A stretch of DNA of 32,108 nucleotides from an uncultured bacterium (GCA_948467735.1 CAOKFN010000052.1:1-32108), one strand, 5' to 3'; positions 7,398 through 14,473 are shown, counted from the stretch's first letter. Translations and numbers: made by a program. Notes: generated by a model not told the origin, from the sequence alone.

Positions 7398-7690
7398 GGA
7401 ACCATAAAGTGGGGGACGGAACCGGAAGGCGGGGGGAGGAACCGGGAAGTGGGGTATGGAACCGGAAGGCGGGGGACGAACCGGGAAGTGGGGGATGGAA
7501 CCGGAAAATGGGTGACGGAACCGGGAAGTGGGGGACGGAACCATAAGCTGGGGAAGGAAGCGGAAATGGGGAACCGGAGCTGTAAATTGGGAAGTGTGGA
7601 TGGAAATCAGGAAATGTAAGCTGGAATCGGGAACCGTAAGAGGGAATTGGGAACCGGAATTGTAAGCAGGAAATGGAAACGAGAGCGGGA
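7398..7690. repeat. 20-bp degenerate tandem repeat
   Basis: Units beginning GGAACC follow one another at 20-bp intervals (some 19) from 7398 to about 7560, at least eight in all. A representative unit is GGAACCGGAAGTGGGGGAC plus one variable base. Two alternating subtypes are visible (GGAAGGC and GGGAAGT after GGAACC), and some units have CATAA in place of CGGAA. After 7560 the units decay but the purine-rich GGAA pattern continues to the ribosome binding site near 7700. The 20-bp period is not a multiple of three, so the block is unlikely to be coding, although frames across it stay open because it has few T residues. Confidence 0.8.
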
Positions 7691-7710
7691 AGCGGAATAA
7701 GGAGAGCGGG

Positions 7711-9405
7711 ATGTATCAGGGATTGCGGTATGAGGATGTGGTATATGACAAACAGGCCCCCGGCTGGGTGGAGGGGGTTTATTATCCAAGGCAGGCCCGG
7801 CGGCGCACAGACGGCAGTTTCATGAAAACGGAGGCGGGCGTTATGTGCCTGCAGAGCCGTGTGTGGAAGGAAATTGAGGAGACAGGGTATGGAGTCTATT
7901 ATTATGAAGAAACTACCCGGTTTGTCACAGAGCTTTCGGGAAGCAATTATGTGGTGACGGCGGTTTTGGCCAATCCTGCAAAAAATTCATATACCTGCCA
8001 TATCCGTCTGAATGGCGTTGTCAAAGAAGATAATATTATCGTAGAACCGGGGGAAGAGAAGAGCGTTATTTTTACTGCCTGTATGACGGACGGCGGTTTT
8101 GCGCTTAGCTTTGCGGCGGGCGCCATGTCGGAGCTTCAGGAGGATGTGCTGGAAGGCAGCGTCTATGTGAAGGACATTGACATTGTACCGGAGGCCGCAA
8201 AAGAAAAAAGGGATAAGCCCCATATATTTTTGATTTCCGATTCCACCGTGCAGAGCTATGAAAAGCGTTCTTATCCCCAGACTGGATGGGGGCAGGTGCT
8301 CTGTCAATTTTTCCGGGGAGGGGAGCACTGCGGGACGGACGGCGGCAGGCGGGACGGGCATGGCGGGGGCAAAATCTATGAACTGCCCGGACTTGTCATT
8401 GAAAATTGCGCCATTGCGGGCAGGAGCGCAAGGTCTTTTTATGACGAGGGCAGGCTGGATCGTGTCATGGAAGCGCTCTGCCCGGGGGATTATATGTTTG
8501 TGCAGTTTGCCCATAATGACGATAATGTGCGGCGGCCCAACCGCTATATTGCGCCGGAAGAGTTCCCGATGTTTTTGAAACGCTATCTGGACGCCTGTGA
8601 GAGACGGGGGGCGCAGTGCGTGTTTGTTACCCCGGTGACAATGCTGGTGACGGGGGAGGATGGGAAGTTTCGCATTGCGTTTAACAATTATCGAGAAAAG
8701 ATGATGGAACTGGCGCGGGAGCAGGACGTTCCGCTGCTGGATTTGGGGGAGAGAAGCACGGCTTATCTGAATGAAATCGGGCCGGAGGCGGGAAAGGAGA
8801 TTTACTTGTGGGCAGAGGAGGGCGAGTATCCGGACGGCGCATATGCCGCGGGAGTGTCCGACAGGGCCCATCTTCAGGAATACGGCGCGAAGGTTTATGC
8901 TAATCTTGTGGTGAAGCTGATTATGGAGTATGGGGAGGACGACAGGCTGGATGAATTGAAAAAGCTGGCGGCGCCAAGAGAGACAGATGAAATACCAAAA
9001 CCAGTGAGGAATTTCCGAGGCGTGGCTCAGGGTACAACACGGGACGCGGCTCAGGGCACTGGGCAGGGTGCGGCATGGGGCGCCGCGCGGAAAGGGGATA
9101 AGAGCGCATCCGACGGGGTGACGGGCTTTGTGGTACAGGAGATTTCCGTGGAGAACGGGCGGGGGAATTTCCTGCTGAATTGGAATCAGGTGGAGGGTGC
9201 CATAGCTTACGGCGTCTATGCGAGGAAGAAGGGGGAGGCGGAATTTAGGAAGGTGCAGACGATTACAAGACAGGAAAAAGACGCTTATGCGACGCTGCCG
9301 TTCAGCGCGGAGGCGGGAGCCGTGTGGGAGTATTGTGTTGCGGCGGTATTTGCGGACGGCAGGGAGGGACAGGCCGGACGGGTGGCTGAGGTGGATTTGA
9401 GGTAG
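7711..9405 (+). CDS. Rhamnogalacturonan acetylesterase-like SGNH hydrolase
   Basis: A 564-aa protein with three parts. Residues 1-165 form a beta-rich accessory domain. The SGNH hydrolase core begins near 171: nucleophile S178 in LISDSTVQ, oxyanion Gly in NCAIAGRSARSF, Asn in FAHNDDN, and catalytic D384 and H387 in SDRAHLQEYGA. A linker of about 35 residues rich in Gln, Gly and Ala then leads to a fibronectin-type-III-like C-terminal domain. The arrangement matches rhamnogalacturonan acetylesterases of family CE12 (RhgT/YxiM-like), which remove acetyl groups from pectin. There is no signal peptide, so it should act in the cytoplasm on imported oligosaccharides. AAGGAG precedes the ATG. No other pectin gene is adjacent, so the substrate is less certain than the fold. 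Confidence 0.87.
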   Translation: MYQGLRYEDVVYDKQAPGWVEGVYYPRQARRRTDGSFMKTEAGVMCLQSRVWKEIEETGYGVYYYEETTRFVTELSGSNYVVTAVLANPAKNSYTCHIRLNGVVKEDNIIVEPGEEKSVIFTACMTDGGFALSFAAGAMSELQEDVLEGSVYVKDIDIVPEAAKEKRDKPHIFLISDSTVQSYEKRSYPQTGWGQVLCQFFRGGEHCGTDGGRRDGHGGGKIYELPGLVIENCAIAGRSARSFYDEGRLDRVMEALCPGDYMFVQFAHNDDNVRRPNRYIAPEEFPMFLKRYLDACERRGAQCVFVTPVTMLVTGEDGKFRIAFNNYREKMMELAREQDVPLLDLGERSTAYLNEIGPEAGKEIYLWAEEGEYPDGAYAAGVSDRAHLQEYGAKVYANLVVKLIMEYGEDDRLDELKKLAAPRETDEIPKPVRNFRGVAQGTTRDAAQGTGQGAAWGAARKGDKSASDGVTGFVVQEISVENGRGNFLLNWNQVEGAIAYGVYARKKGEAEFRKVQTITRQEKDAYATLPFSAEAGAVWEYCVAAVFADGREGQAGRVAEVDLR

Positions 9406-9433
9406 ATTAGGCGCAGGAGGAAAAGGGGATAAT

Positions 9434-9482
9434 AAAAAAGATGCATTGTCCTTGTAATTTGAGGGGCGCTGCATCTTTTTTT
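9434..9482. terminator. Bidirectional-looking terminator
   Basis: AAAAAAGATGCA (9434-9445) pairs perfectly with TGCATCTTTTTT (9470-9481) around a 24-base loop and is followed by further T. It lies 28 bases after the SGNH hydrolase stop. The A-tract on the left would make it work on both strands. It marks the border between the GC-richer region and the A+T-rich island. Confidence 0.7.
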
Positions 9483-9613
9483 GATGCGGCGGTCGTTTGA
9501 TTATCTGGTAAGTATATCAGCGTGAAGTTTAGCTTATGGTGCGGAGAAGATGTGAAAAAATAAATGAGATGGATTAAAATAATTAGAAAGTAAAAAAGTT
9601 TGGCGGTAATATA

Positions 9614-9642
9614 TTGACAAATCTGCTGGTGTATCATATTAT
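9614..9642 (+). promoter_or_regulatory. Promoter at the start of the A+T-rich island
   Basis: A consensus TTGACA (9614-9619) is separated by exactly 17 bases from TATTAT (9637-9642). Transcription would begin near 9650 and run about 530 bases before the secreted-protein gene at 10184, giving a long leader. A further perfect TATAAT at 9955-9960 lacks a good -35 element. Confidence 0.6.
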
Positions 9643-9890
9643 AAATATGAATAATTGTATTTTGGCGTGTGATAATTAATATAGTTAGTAGAATTAAGCA
9701 ATAACAGGGGAATTGTAGTTAAAATAACGACATTATTTTTAGTGTTTTTTAGCAGCGGCTGTGTGGTGCATTTCATGCCGTGTTCTGTTAGTGAGAAAGC
9801 GTGTATTTGTAATAATGTTTTATCAGTGTTTATTGGTAGAACATTGTACAAAAACTTTTGACAATGATTAGTGTTGGAAGGAAGTGGTTT

Positions 9891-9959
9891 GTGGAGGATT
9901 TGTTGAAGAAGCTGGCAATATATATACTTTTGGTCACATGGATGAAAAGTAGTCTATAA
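9891..9959 (+). CDS. Possible 22-aa hydrophobic peptide
   Basis: A short frame with a GTG start has GGAAGGAAG six bases upstream. It encodes a 22-residue peptide that starts MEDLLKKLAIYILL and ends TWMKSSL: charged ends around a strongly hydrophobic, potentially amphipathic helix. It lies in the long leader between the promoter at 9614 and the secreted-protein gene. Size and character resemble small membrane peptides (type I toxin-like, signal-peptide-like or leader peptides). In such A+T-rich DNA it could also be chance. No homologue comes to mind. Confidence 0.35.
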   Translation: MEDLLKKLAIYILLVTWMKSSL

Positions 9960-10183
9960 TAAGAAGGACAGATAAGAATATAGAACGATTAACGGCTAAG
10001 TATATAGTAAAAAGAAGGCTTTTATATGGTATTATCATGGGATGCATGATGATATAAAATACGGGAGGATGTGTACAGTCTGCCTGTGAGAAACTTAGGA
10101 GGCGGCTTCATGACGTAATGGCCATACGGATGATAGCTTTGCGGCCGGAAAACAAAAATCTTTAATTTAAGGAGGAATTTGGA
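9960..10183 (+). other. Leader region before the secreted-protein gene
   Basis: About 220 bases with no gene that I can support. It contains an AGGAGG near 10100 followed by a three-codon frame (ATG ACG TAA), a partly self-complementary stretch near 10031-10052 (TATCAT with ATGATGATA), and finally the strong AAGGAGG for the gene at 10184. It may be a structured untranslated region, but I match it to no known riboswitch class. Confidence 0.3.
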
Positions 10184-11440
10184 ATGCGAAAAAGGGCAGA
10201 CAAAATAGTGTTATTTCTTGTATGTGTAACCATTTTATTTATTGGTTCCATCAATGTACATGCGCAGGAAAATGAGGGAAATGATTTTCTGTGCAGTCAG
10301 GTAACTGTAGAGGGTATTAAGAATGATAATCTTTCTCTTGACGGCAAGAACCTTCATTTGAACTCGGAAAAGAGTTTTTTGAACATTGATTCCTTTCAAG
10401 TGTCAGGCGATAATGTATCTTTCAGCGGCAGCATAGAAGACAGAGGCGCTTTTCATATCATAGGAAAGGTATATCAAGCGGCCGATCACAATGGATATTA
10501 TATTGTGAAAGGAACAGATGCCGGTCAAAATTATGATGTGCTGCAGATTATGTTTGAAAAACTGGGCGGGGAGACAACACTATTTACAGGGAATATCTCT
10601 CAAAAGGATAATCACAATTATGTATTAAGGATATACATGATGAAGAAAAATACAAGGCAGATTTATCTTTATGAATATTTTTGTGATTTGGACGGATTGA
10701 GCGGTGAAAATGTGATTGATCCTACTGCAATTATGTGGTTTAGAGATATTGTTGAGCCGGAAGTTGATAATAGCGTAATGCCGTATGCCGAGACGTATAG
10801 AGAAATTGTGGTAGATTCAATAGCGGAAACATTTTGGATGGGTAATTGCTGGGTAAAAGCTGGTTACAAGGTATATGCGACTACGGTGGTTAGTGATGGA
10901 TATAGACATGGTGGGACACATAGCAGTACGTTAAAATTTGAAAGACTTATTGATTCAAATGGTGCGGCTTATAGAGATCCGGAGTTGGCAGGATATAGAG
11001 TTGAAAACGCTGTTTGTGAACTTGAGGTAAAAGATGGATATTATATAACAGAACATGGATGGTCGTTTAAGGCGGCTCCAGTAGTAAGTACTACTTCAAG
11101 TCTATATTTTAATATTGGCTATGGAATGAAAGGCGCTTCGGTAAATTGGTCTTTAGGCATTGAAAGGGTAAACGTAGATGCGGGTCAGTTTATTGCAACA
11201 CCCGATTATATAAATCCGTATCCTAAAATAATATCTTCAGATGTGTTTCCCAGCAGTTTGTCCAATGAAGATCATTATTACACTGTAAAAATAAGTACAG
11301 GAGACATAGAAAATTGTTCAACTTTTGATGACACATTATATGTGAAGTGGACCTTTGATATATATCAAAAGAATGATTGGGGAATATATAAGGAATTTGC
11401 AAAGGATATAAGCGGTTCATATCATTATAATTTCAATTAG
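10184..11440 (+). CDS. Secreted protein of unknown family (S1)
   Basis: A 418-aa protein with a clear Sec signal peptide: basic MRKR, a hydrophobic core (IVLFLVCVTILFIGSI) and a likely signal peptidase I cut after V-H-A at residue 27. The mature part is rich in Tyr, Asn, Ser and aromatic beta strands and shows no lipobox, transmembrane segment or LPXTG-like anchor, so it should be released or loosely cell-associated. I recognise no domain. Residues about 87-130 (DRGAFHIIGKVYQAADH and QNYDV) recur in a decayed copy at 13645-13850, so the gene belongs to a family that was duplicated here. AAGGAGG precedes the ATG. The membrane protein gene M1 follows after a strong hairpin. Low G+C sets it apart from the flanks. 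Confidence 0.75.
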   Translation: MRKRADKIVLFLVCVTILFIGSINVHAQENEGNDFLCSQVTVEGIKNDNLSLDGKNLHLNSEKSFLNIDSFQVSGDNVSFSGSIEDRGAFHIIGKVYQAADHNGYYIVKGTDAGQNYDVLQIMFEKLGGETTLFTGNISQKDNHNYVLRIYMMKKNTRQIYLYEYFCDLDGLSGENVIDPTAIMWFRDIVEPEVDNSVMPYAETYREIVVDSIAETFWMGNCWVKAGYKVYATTVVSDGYRHGGTHSSTLKFERLIDSNGAAYRDPELAGYRVENAVCELEVKDGYYITEHGWSFKAAPVVSTTSSLYFNIGYGMKGASVNWSLGIERVNVDAGQFIATPDYINPYPKIISSDVFPSSLSNEDHYYTVKISTGDIENCSTFDDTLYVKWTFDIYQKNDWGIYKEFAKDISGSYHYNFN

Positions 11441-11479
11441 CTTGATAATTTTATAAAAGAGTGATACATGAAGCAGCAG

Positions 11480-11511
11480 ACGGGTTCTTGATGTAAGCGT
11501 TAAGAACCCGT
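11480..11511 (+). terminator. Hairpin between S1 and M1
   Basis: ACGGGTTCTT (11480-11489) and AAGAACCCGT (11502-11511) form a perfect 10-bp stem with a 12-base loop. What follows is GCTTGTCTG rather than a run of T, so termination may be partial. It could let S1 be made in excess of the downstream membrane proteins, or protect the 3' end of the S1 message. Confidence 0.55.
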
Positions 11512-11550
11512 GCTTGTCTGTGAATATTTTATTGAAAAAGGAGACTGTCT

Positions 11551-12117
11551 ATGAAAAGGATATTGAATTTTCTTCAATCAAATAAATTGGCTGTCATTTG
11601 TATAGCAGTCTGCATCATTATCAGCACGAGTGCAGCTGGTGACAAGATTCGGAGGGAAAAACAGTATATTGAGGACTTAAGTGTTCAATTAAGCAATGCG
11701 GCTACAGGCATTCATAGAATGACAACCCATTTCGTTGATAGCAATGGCAATATAGAGAGAGAATTTAGGCAGTTGAGAGAGGATTTAATAGAATTGAATA
11801 TGATGCAGTACGTAGCCCGGGTTTATGTGGATAGAAGGTTCTGCCATATAGAAAGTTATTGGTATATCAGTTCGTTTGTGTGTGATGTAGAAAAAAAAGA
11901 GGGATTTCTTGACCGCAGTGAAATCGAATTTCTGGAGGGGCTTCGGGCTGATTTGCAGGATTTAGCCGTTCAACTGGATGGATACAAGGATTCTTTTCTC
12001 TTCGTTGACATTAAGGAAGTCAATCGGCTGATAGAGGAGTTTGACCGGAAATATAATGGAAATATAGATTCTTTGAAAAGCACTTATAAAAATATCATGG
12101 ATGTATATTGGAATTAG
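11551..12117 (+). CDS. Membrane-anchored paralogue M1
   Basis: A 188-aa protein of a family repeated in this locus. A short basic N-terminus (MKRILNFLQSNK) is followed by one membrane segment at about residues 12-31 and then a helical soluble domain. The C-terminal block LFVDIKEVNRLIEEFDRKY near residues 150-168 is shared with the other copies (FVDIKAVNRLL and FVDVKAVNRLL). Basic residues flank both sides of the membrane segment, so the side on which the domain lies cannot be settled by eye. AAAGGAG stands eight bases before the ATG. I recognise no family. Its place directly after a secreted protein suggests a partner, receptor or immunity role, but this is inference. Confidence 0.75.
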   Translation: MKRILNFLQSNKLAVICIAVCIIISTSAAGDKIRREKQYIEDLSVQLSNAATGIHRMTTHFVDSNGNIEREFRQLREDLIELNMMQYVARVYVDRRFCHIESYWYISSFVCDVEKKEGFLDRSEIEFLEGLRADLQDLAVQLDGYKDSFLFVDIKEVNRLIEEFDRKYNGNIDSLKSTYKNIMDVYWN

Positions 12118-12149
12118 ATGTCAATAAAATTAGCTTTAAATAGAAAAGT

Positions 12150-12394
12150 GTTGAAAATACATTATTTTTTATTGGAGAAACGAAAGTGAAAAGTGTAGTA
12201 AGATTTTCATTGACAACGACGAGATTGAATTTTTGAAAGAGCTTCAAAATGATTTGTTGAAGCTTGCGGATGAATTGGACAGATGCAAAGACGTATTTTT
12301 GTTTGTTGACATAAAGGAGGTCAATCAGCTGTTGGAGGGGGTTGATCAGAAATATGGCAGGAATCCTACGACATATGAAATATTTTTTGGCTAG
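12150..12394 (+). pseudogene. Truncated paralogue M2
   Basis: Only the C-terminal part of a fourth family member remains. The frame ending at TAG 12392-12394 reads DNDEIEFLKELQNDL, then LADELDRCKD and FLFVDIKEVNQLLEG, and finishes with EIFFG. It aligns with the last 80 residues of M1, M3 and M4. A weaker match upstream (IFYWRNESEK against the FIYWVIYTG region of M4) carries the homology back to about 12150, where an in-frame TGA ends it. No signal, membrane segment or suitable start is left. The remaining frame is intact and close to its relatives, so the truncation looks fairly recent. Confidence 0.8.
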
Positions 12395-12511
12395 AGGTTT
12401 TAATAATCACAGGCGAATGAAAAACAATGTAAATGTTTGACATGATGGGAAATGACAGTCGGCGGGGTATATACACTGAATAAAAAGATTGGAGTAAGCG
12501 TTTTTTGAGGT

Positions 12512-12533
12512 TCTCGGAGCATGGGCCGAGAAT
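12512..12533 (+). promoter_or_regulatory. Small hairpin before M3
   Basis: TTCTCGG and CCGAGAA form a perfect 7-bp stem around an eight-base loop in the gap between the M2 relic and M3. There is no T-run after it, so it is more likely an mRNA structure or processing site than a terminator. Confidence 0.35.
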
Positions 12534-12621
12534 CCGTCGAAGTTTTATGAGTAAGGGTAAAGTTAGAATTTTTAGCGGTAAAATAAATTGGATAAGGTCT
12601 TATTTAGGAGGGGGGATGCTT

Positions 12622-13194
12622 ATGAAAAAGATAATAAGGTTTGTCCAGTCAAATAAATTAGCTGTGATTTTTATGATTTTATGCGTAGTTATCATCGCAA
12701 GCACAGCTTGGGACAAAGTGCGCAGTCAAAAAAGCTATGTTAATAACTTAAGCTGGCATATAAGCAACACTGCAACGACTATTGGTTGGATAACGGGGGG
12801 AGCGCTTGACGATTCCGAGGGAAATGTCACGAGGGACAAACTTGAAACCGCGCACTATCAATTTTTGGTATTGAATATTGTGCAGCAGAGCGATATGTAT
12901 GTGGGCAACGTTTTTAAATATGTTCACCATTTTGATTTTATCGGTTCATATATATTTTCCACCCGGGAGAGAGAGGAAGTTCTCAGGGATAGAGACATAG
13001 AATTTATGAAGGATCTTCAGACGGATCTGGAGAATCTTGCGGAGGGATTGAACCGATGCAATGATTCATTTTTCTTTGTCGATGTAAAGGCGGTCAATCG
13101 GCTGTTAGAAGAGTTTGACCAAAAGTATGACTGGGCAGACGATTCATCCCGAGAGACGACTTATAAAGATATGTTTCGTACAAATGAAAATTAA
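12622..13194 (+). CDS. Membrane-anchored paralogue M3
   Basis: A 190-aa member of the M family. The frame opens at 12505, but the start at 12622 is chosen because AGGAGGGG lies about nine bases upstream and because the protein then begins MKKIIRFVQSNKLAVIF, matching M1 (MKRILNFLQSNKLAVIC) almost residue for residue. After the single membrane segment the domain is helical, with an acidic variable middle (DDSEGNVTRDKLE). It ends in the shared block FFFVDVKAVNRLLEEFDQKY. M1 and M3 are closest at the N-terminal anchor and the C-terminal block and differ most in the middle, a pattern expected if the middle is the specificity-determining surface. The lipoprotein gene follows almost at once. Confidence 0.75.
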   Translation: MKKIIRFVQSNKLAVIFMILCVVIIASTAWDKVRSQKSYVNNLSWHISNTATTIGWITGGALDDSEGNVTRDKLETAHYQFLVLNIVQQSDMYVGNVFKYVHHFDFIGSYIFSTREREEVLRDRDIEFMKDLQTDLENLAEGLNRCNDSFFFVDVKAVNRLLEEFDQKYDWADDSSRETTYKDMFRTNEN

Positions 13195-13218
13195 GCTATG
13201 CTGAGAAAGGAAGATTGG

Positions 13219-13539
13219 ATGGGAAAAATTGTTGTGATAGGAAGAGGAATAGCTGCGGCGTTTCTTTGCTGTATTTTGCTGGCGGCGTGTACGCAGGAAG
13301 AAGGGTTATTGTCTGAGTACAATGATATGGAAAAATTGGACAGGGGCAATTGGTATGCCGTTGGTTTTATAGAGGACGGACGCAGGAGGATTATGGCATT
13401 GTTCTGCCTGAAGGAAAAACAGAGAATTTTTAGAGTCACGCTGTACAATCATTATTCGACGCCTCTTGCAGGCGGTAATTATCGGGTTGTCCCCAAAATG
13501 GGGGAGAGCAGGATAATTGTGATGGAATTTGAACTATAG
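13219..13539 (+). CDS. Small lipoprotein, unknown function
   Basis: A 106-aa protein with a lipoprotein signal: GRGIAAAFLCCILLAAC, with a canonical lipobox L-A-A-C and lipidated C24. The ATG at 13219 is preferred over 13198 because AAGGAAG is suitably spaced before it. The mature domain is only about 80 residues, beta-rich and unrecognised (NWYAVGFIEDGRRRIMALF, then IFRVTLYNHYS and YRVVPKMGES). It would sit on the outer face of the membrane. It follows M3 by 24 bases and precedes the relic of the second secreted gene, so it belongs to the same island. Small lipoproteins occur as immunity proteins in exported-toxin loci, but nothing here shows that role. Confidence 0.7.
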   Translation: MGKIVVIGRGIAAAFLCCILLAACTQEEGLLSEYNDMEKLDRGNWYAVGFIEDGRRRIMALFCLKEKQRIFRVTLYNHYSTPLAGGNYRVVPKMGESRIIVMEFEL

Positions 13540-13644
13540 TGACGGGGAATCTGATTGCCAGAAGAATTGCAGTAAAGCGCAGATTAAAACTACCTCCGCG
13601 AAAGGCATTGCGCATCGGAGCCATGCCTTTCCGATGTTCTGTAG

Positions 13645-13850
13645 AAACGACAGAGGCGCTTTTTACATCATAGGAAAGGTGTATCAAGCGGCTGATCATG
13701 ATGGTGATGATGCTCACGAGCGGTCAAATTTGCCGCCGATTCATGATACTTTCCGCTCGTGAGTCGGGTGGCTCGGCAAATGTCAGTGACTGTCAGTATA
13801 CGTTGGGAAGGGAATGGACGCCAGTCAAAATTATGATGTACAATTATAGC
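13645..13850 (+). pseudogene. Relic of a second secreted-protein gene (S2)
   Basis: The frame around 13650-13700 reads DRGAFYIIGKVYQAADHDG, nearly identical to S1 residues DRGAFHIIGKVYQAADHNG, and the DNA is similarly close. Homology then breaks for about 110 bases and resumes at 13821 with a match to S1 over GCCAGTCAAAATTATGATGT (GCCGGTCAAAATTATGATGT in S1), after which it is lost. Neither the signal peptide nor the C-terminal two thirds of S1 is present. The position directly upstream of M4 mirrors S1 upstream of M1. Confidence 0.8.
13713..13763. repeat. Inverted repeat inside the S2 relic
   Basis: CTCACGAGCGG (13713-13723) and CCGCTCGTGAG (13753-13763) are perfect complements separated by 29 bases. 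They lie in the roughly 110-base segment that replaces about 31 bases of the S1-like sequence. This may be a small palindromic insertion (REP- or MITE-like) or the scar of a rearrangement. Confidence 0.55.
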
Positions 13851-13903
13851 AATGATAAACGAAAACGCAAATGCTTTACAGTATTTTGGGGGAGAAAACA
13901 GAA

Positions 13904-14473
13904 ATGAAAAATGTCCTGAAATTTATCCGAACGAATATCATAGTACTGATTTCTATTGTTGTCTGCATGATAGCGGCGGCTTTCAGCGCTGCCGATAAAA
14001 CGAACAGGCAGAGGGGATACGTGAGCAGGCTGAGCTATTATCTGACGTATATAGCGGATGAGATTGAGTATATAACATCAAGGAAACCTGACAATATAGA
14101 CAGCGCGGCTTTCCGGGTTATGGGAGAAAGCCTAATCACTGTGCATGCCATGCAGAATGAGTGTCGGTATTTTGTGGATCATAAGCTGGATTCCACGGAC
14201 TGTTTTGAGTTTATATATTGGGTGATCTATACGGGCATGGGTGGAAAGGAAGCATTTATCAGCGATAATGTGTTATCGGAGGATGAGACTGCGTTTTTAA
14301 ATATGCTTAGGAGCGATCTTAACAGTCTTGCGGATGAATTGAGCAGGTGTGAAAAGAGAGGTATTTTTGTGGATATCAAGGCTGTAAATCGGCTTTTATA
14401 TGAATTTAATGAAAAGTATGGAATGGGACATAAAGCAATAGAGACTTATAAAAGCATTTTTCCGCAGTTTTGA
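13904..14473 (+). CDS. Membrane-anchored paralogue M4
   Basis: A 189-aa member of the M family, more diverged than M1 and M3. The start at 13904 has GGGGGAG upstream and gives the family-like beginning MKNVLKFIRTNIIVLISIVV; the open frame itself extends back to 13871. One membrane segment covers about residues 12-31. The domain includes FEFIYWVIYTGMGGKEAFIS (related to the M2 relic) and ends with GIFVDIKAVNRLLYEFNEKY, the family signature. Cysteines are present in the middle (NECRYF, TDCFEF) but are not at conserved positions across the copies. It closes the island; the following gap is only 122 bases. Confidence 0.75.
   Translation: MKNVLKFIRTNIIVLISIVVCMIAAAFSAADKTNRQRGYVSRLSYYLTYIADEIEYITSRKPDNIDSAAFRVMGESLITVHAMQNECRYFVDHKLDSTDCFEFIYWVIYTGMGGKEAFISDNVLSEDETAFLNMLRSDLNSLADELSRCEKRGIFVDIKAVNRLLYEFNEKYGMGHKAIETYKSIFPQF

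Noticed and set aside
7398..7690. Repeat block as a possible CRISPR array
   Set aside because: Units are contiguous without unique spacers, are degenerate and only about 20 bp apart, and no cas gene is near.
7987..9474. Long open frame on the minus strand opposite the SGNH hydrolase
   Set aside because: It is antisense to a gene with clear catalytic motifs, has no recognisable domain, and its composition is what the opposite strand of a GC-rich gene would give.
9639..9851. 70-codon minus-strand frame in the A+T-rich leader
   Set aside because: It lacks a ribosome binding site, overlaps a good plus-strand promoter and looks like a by-product of A+T-rich DNA.
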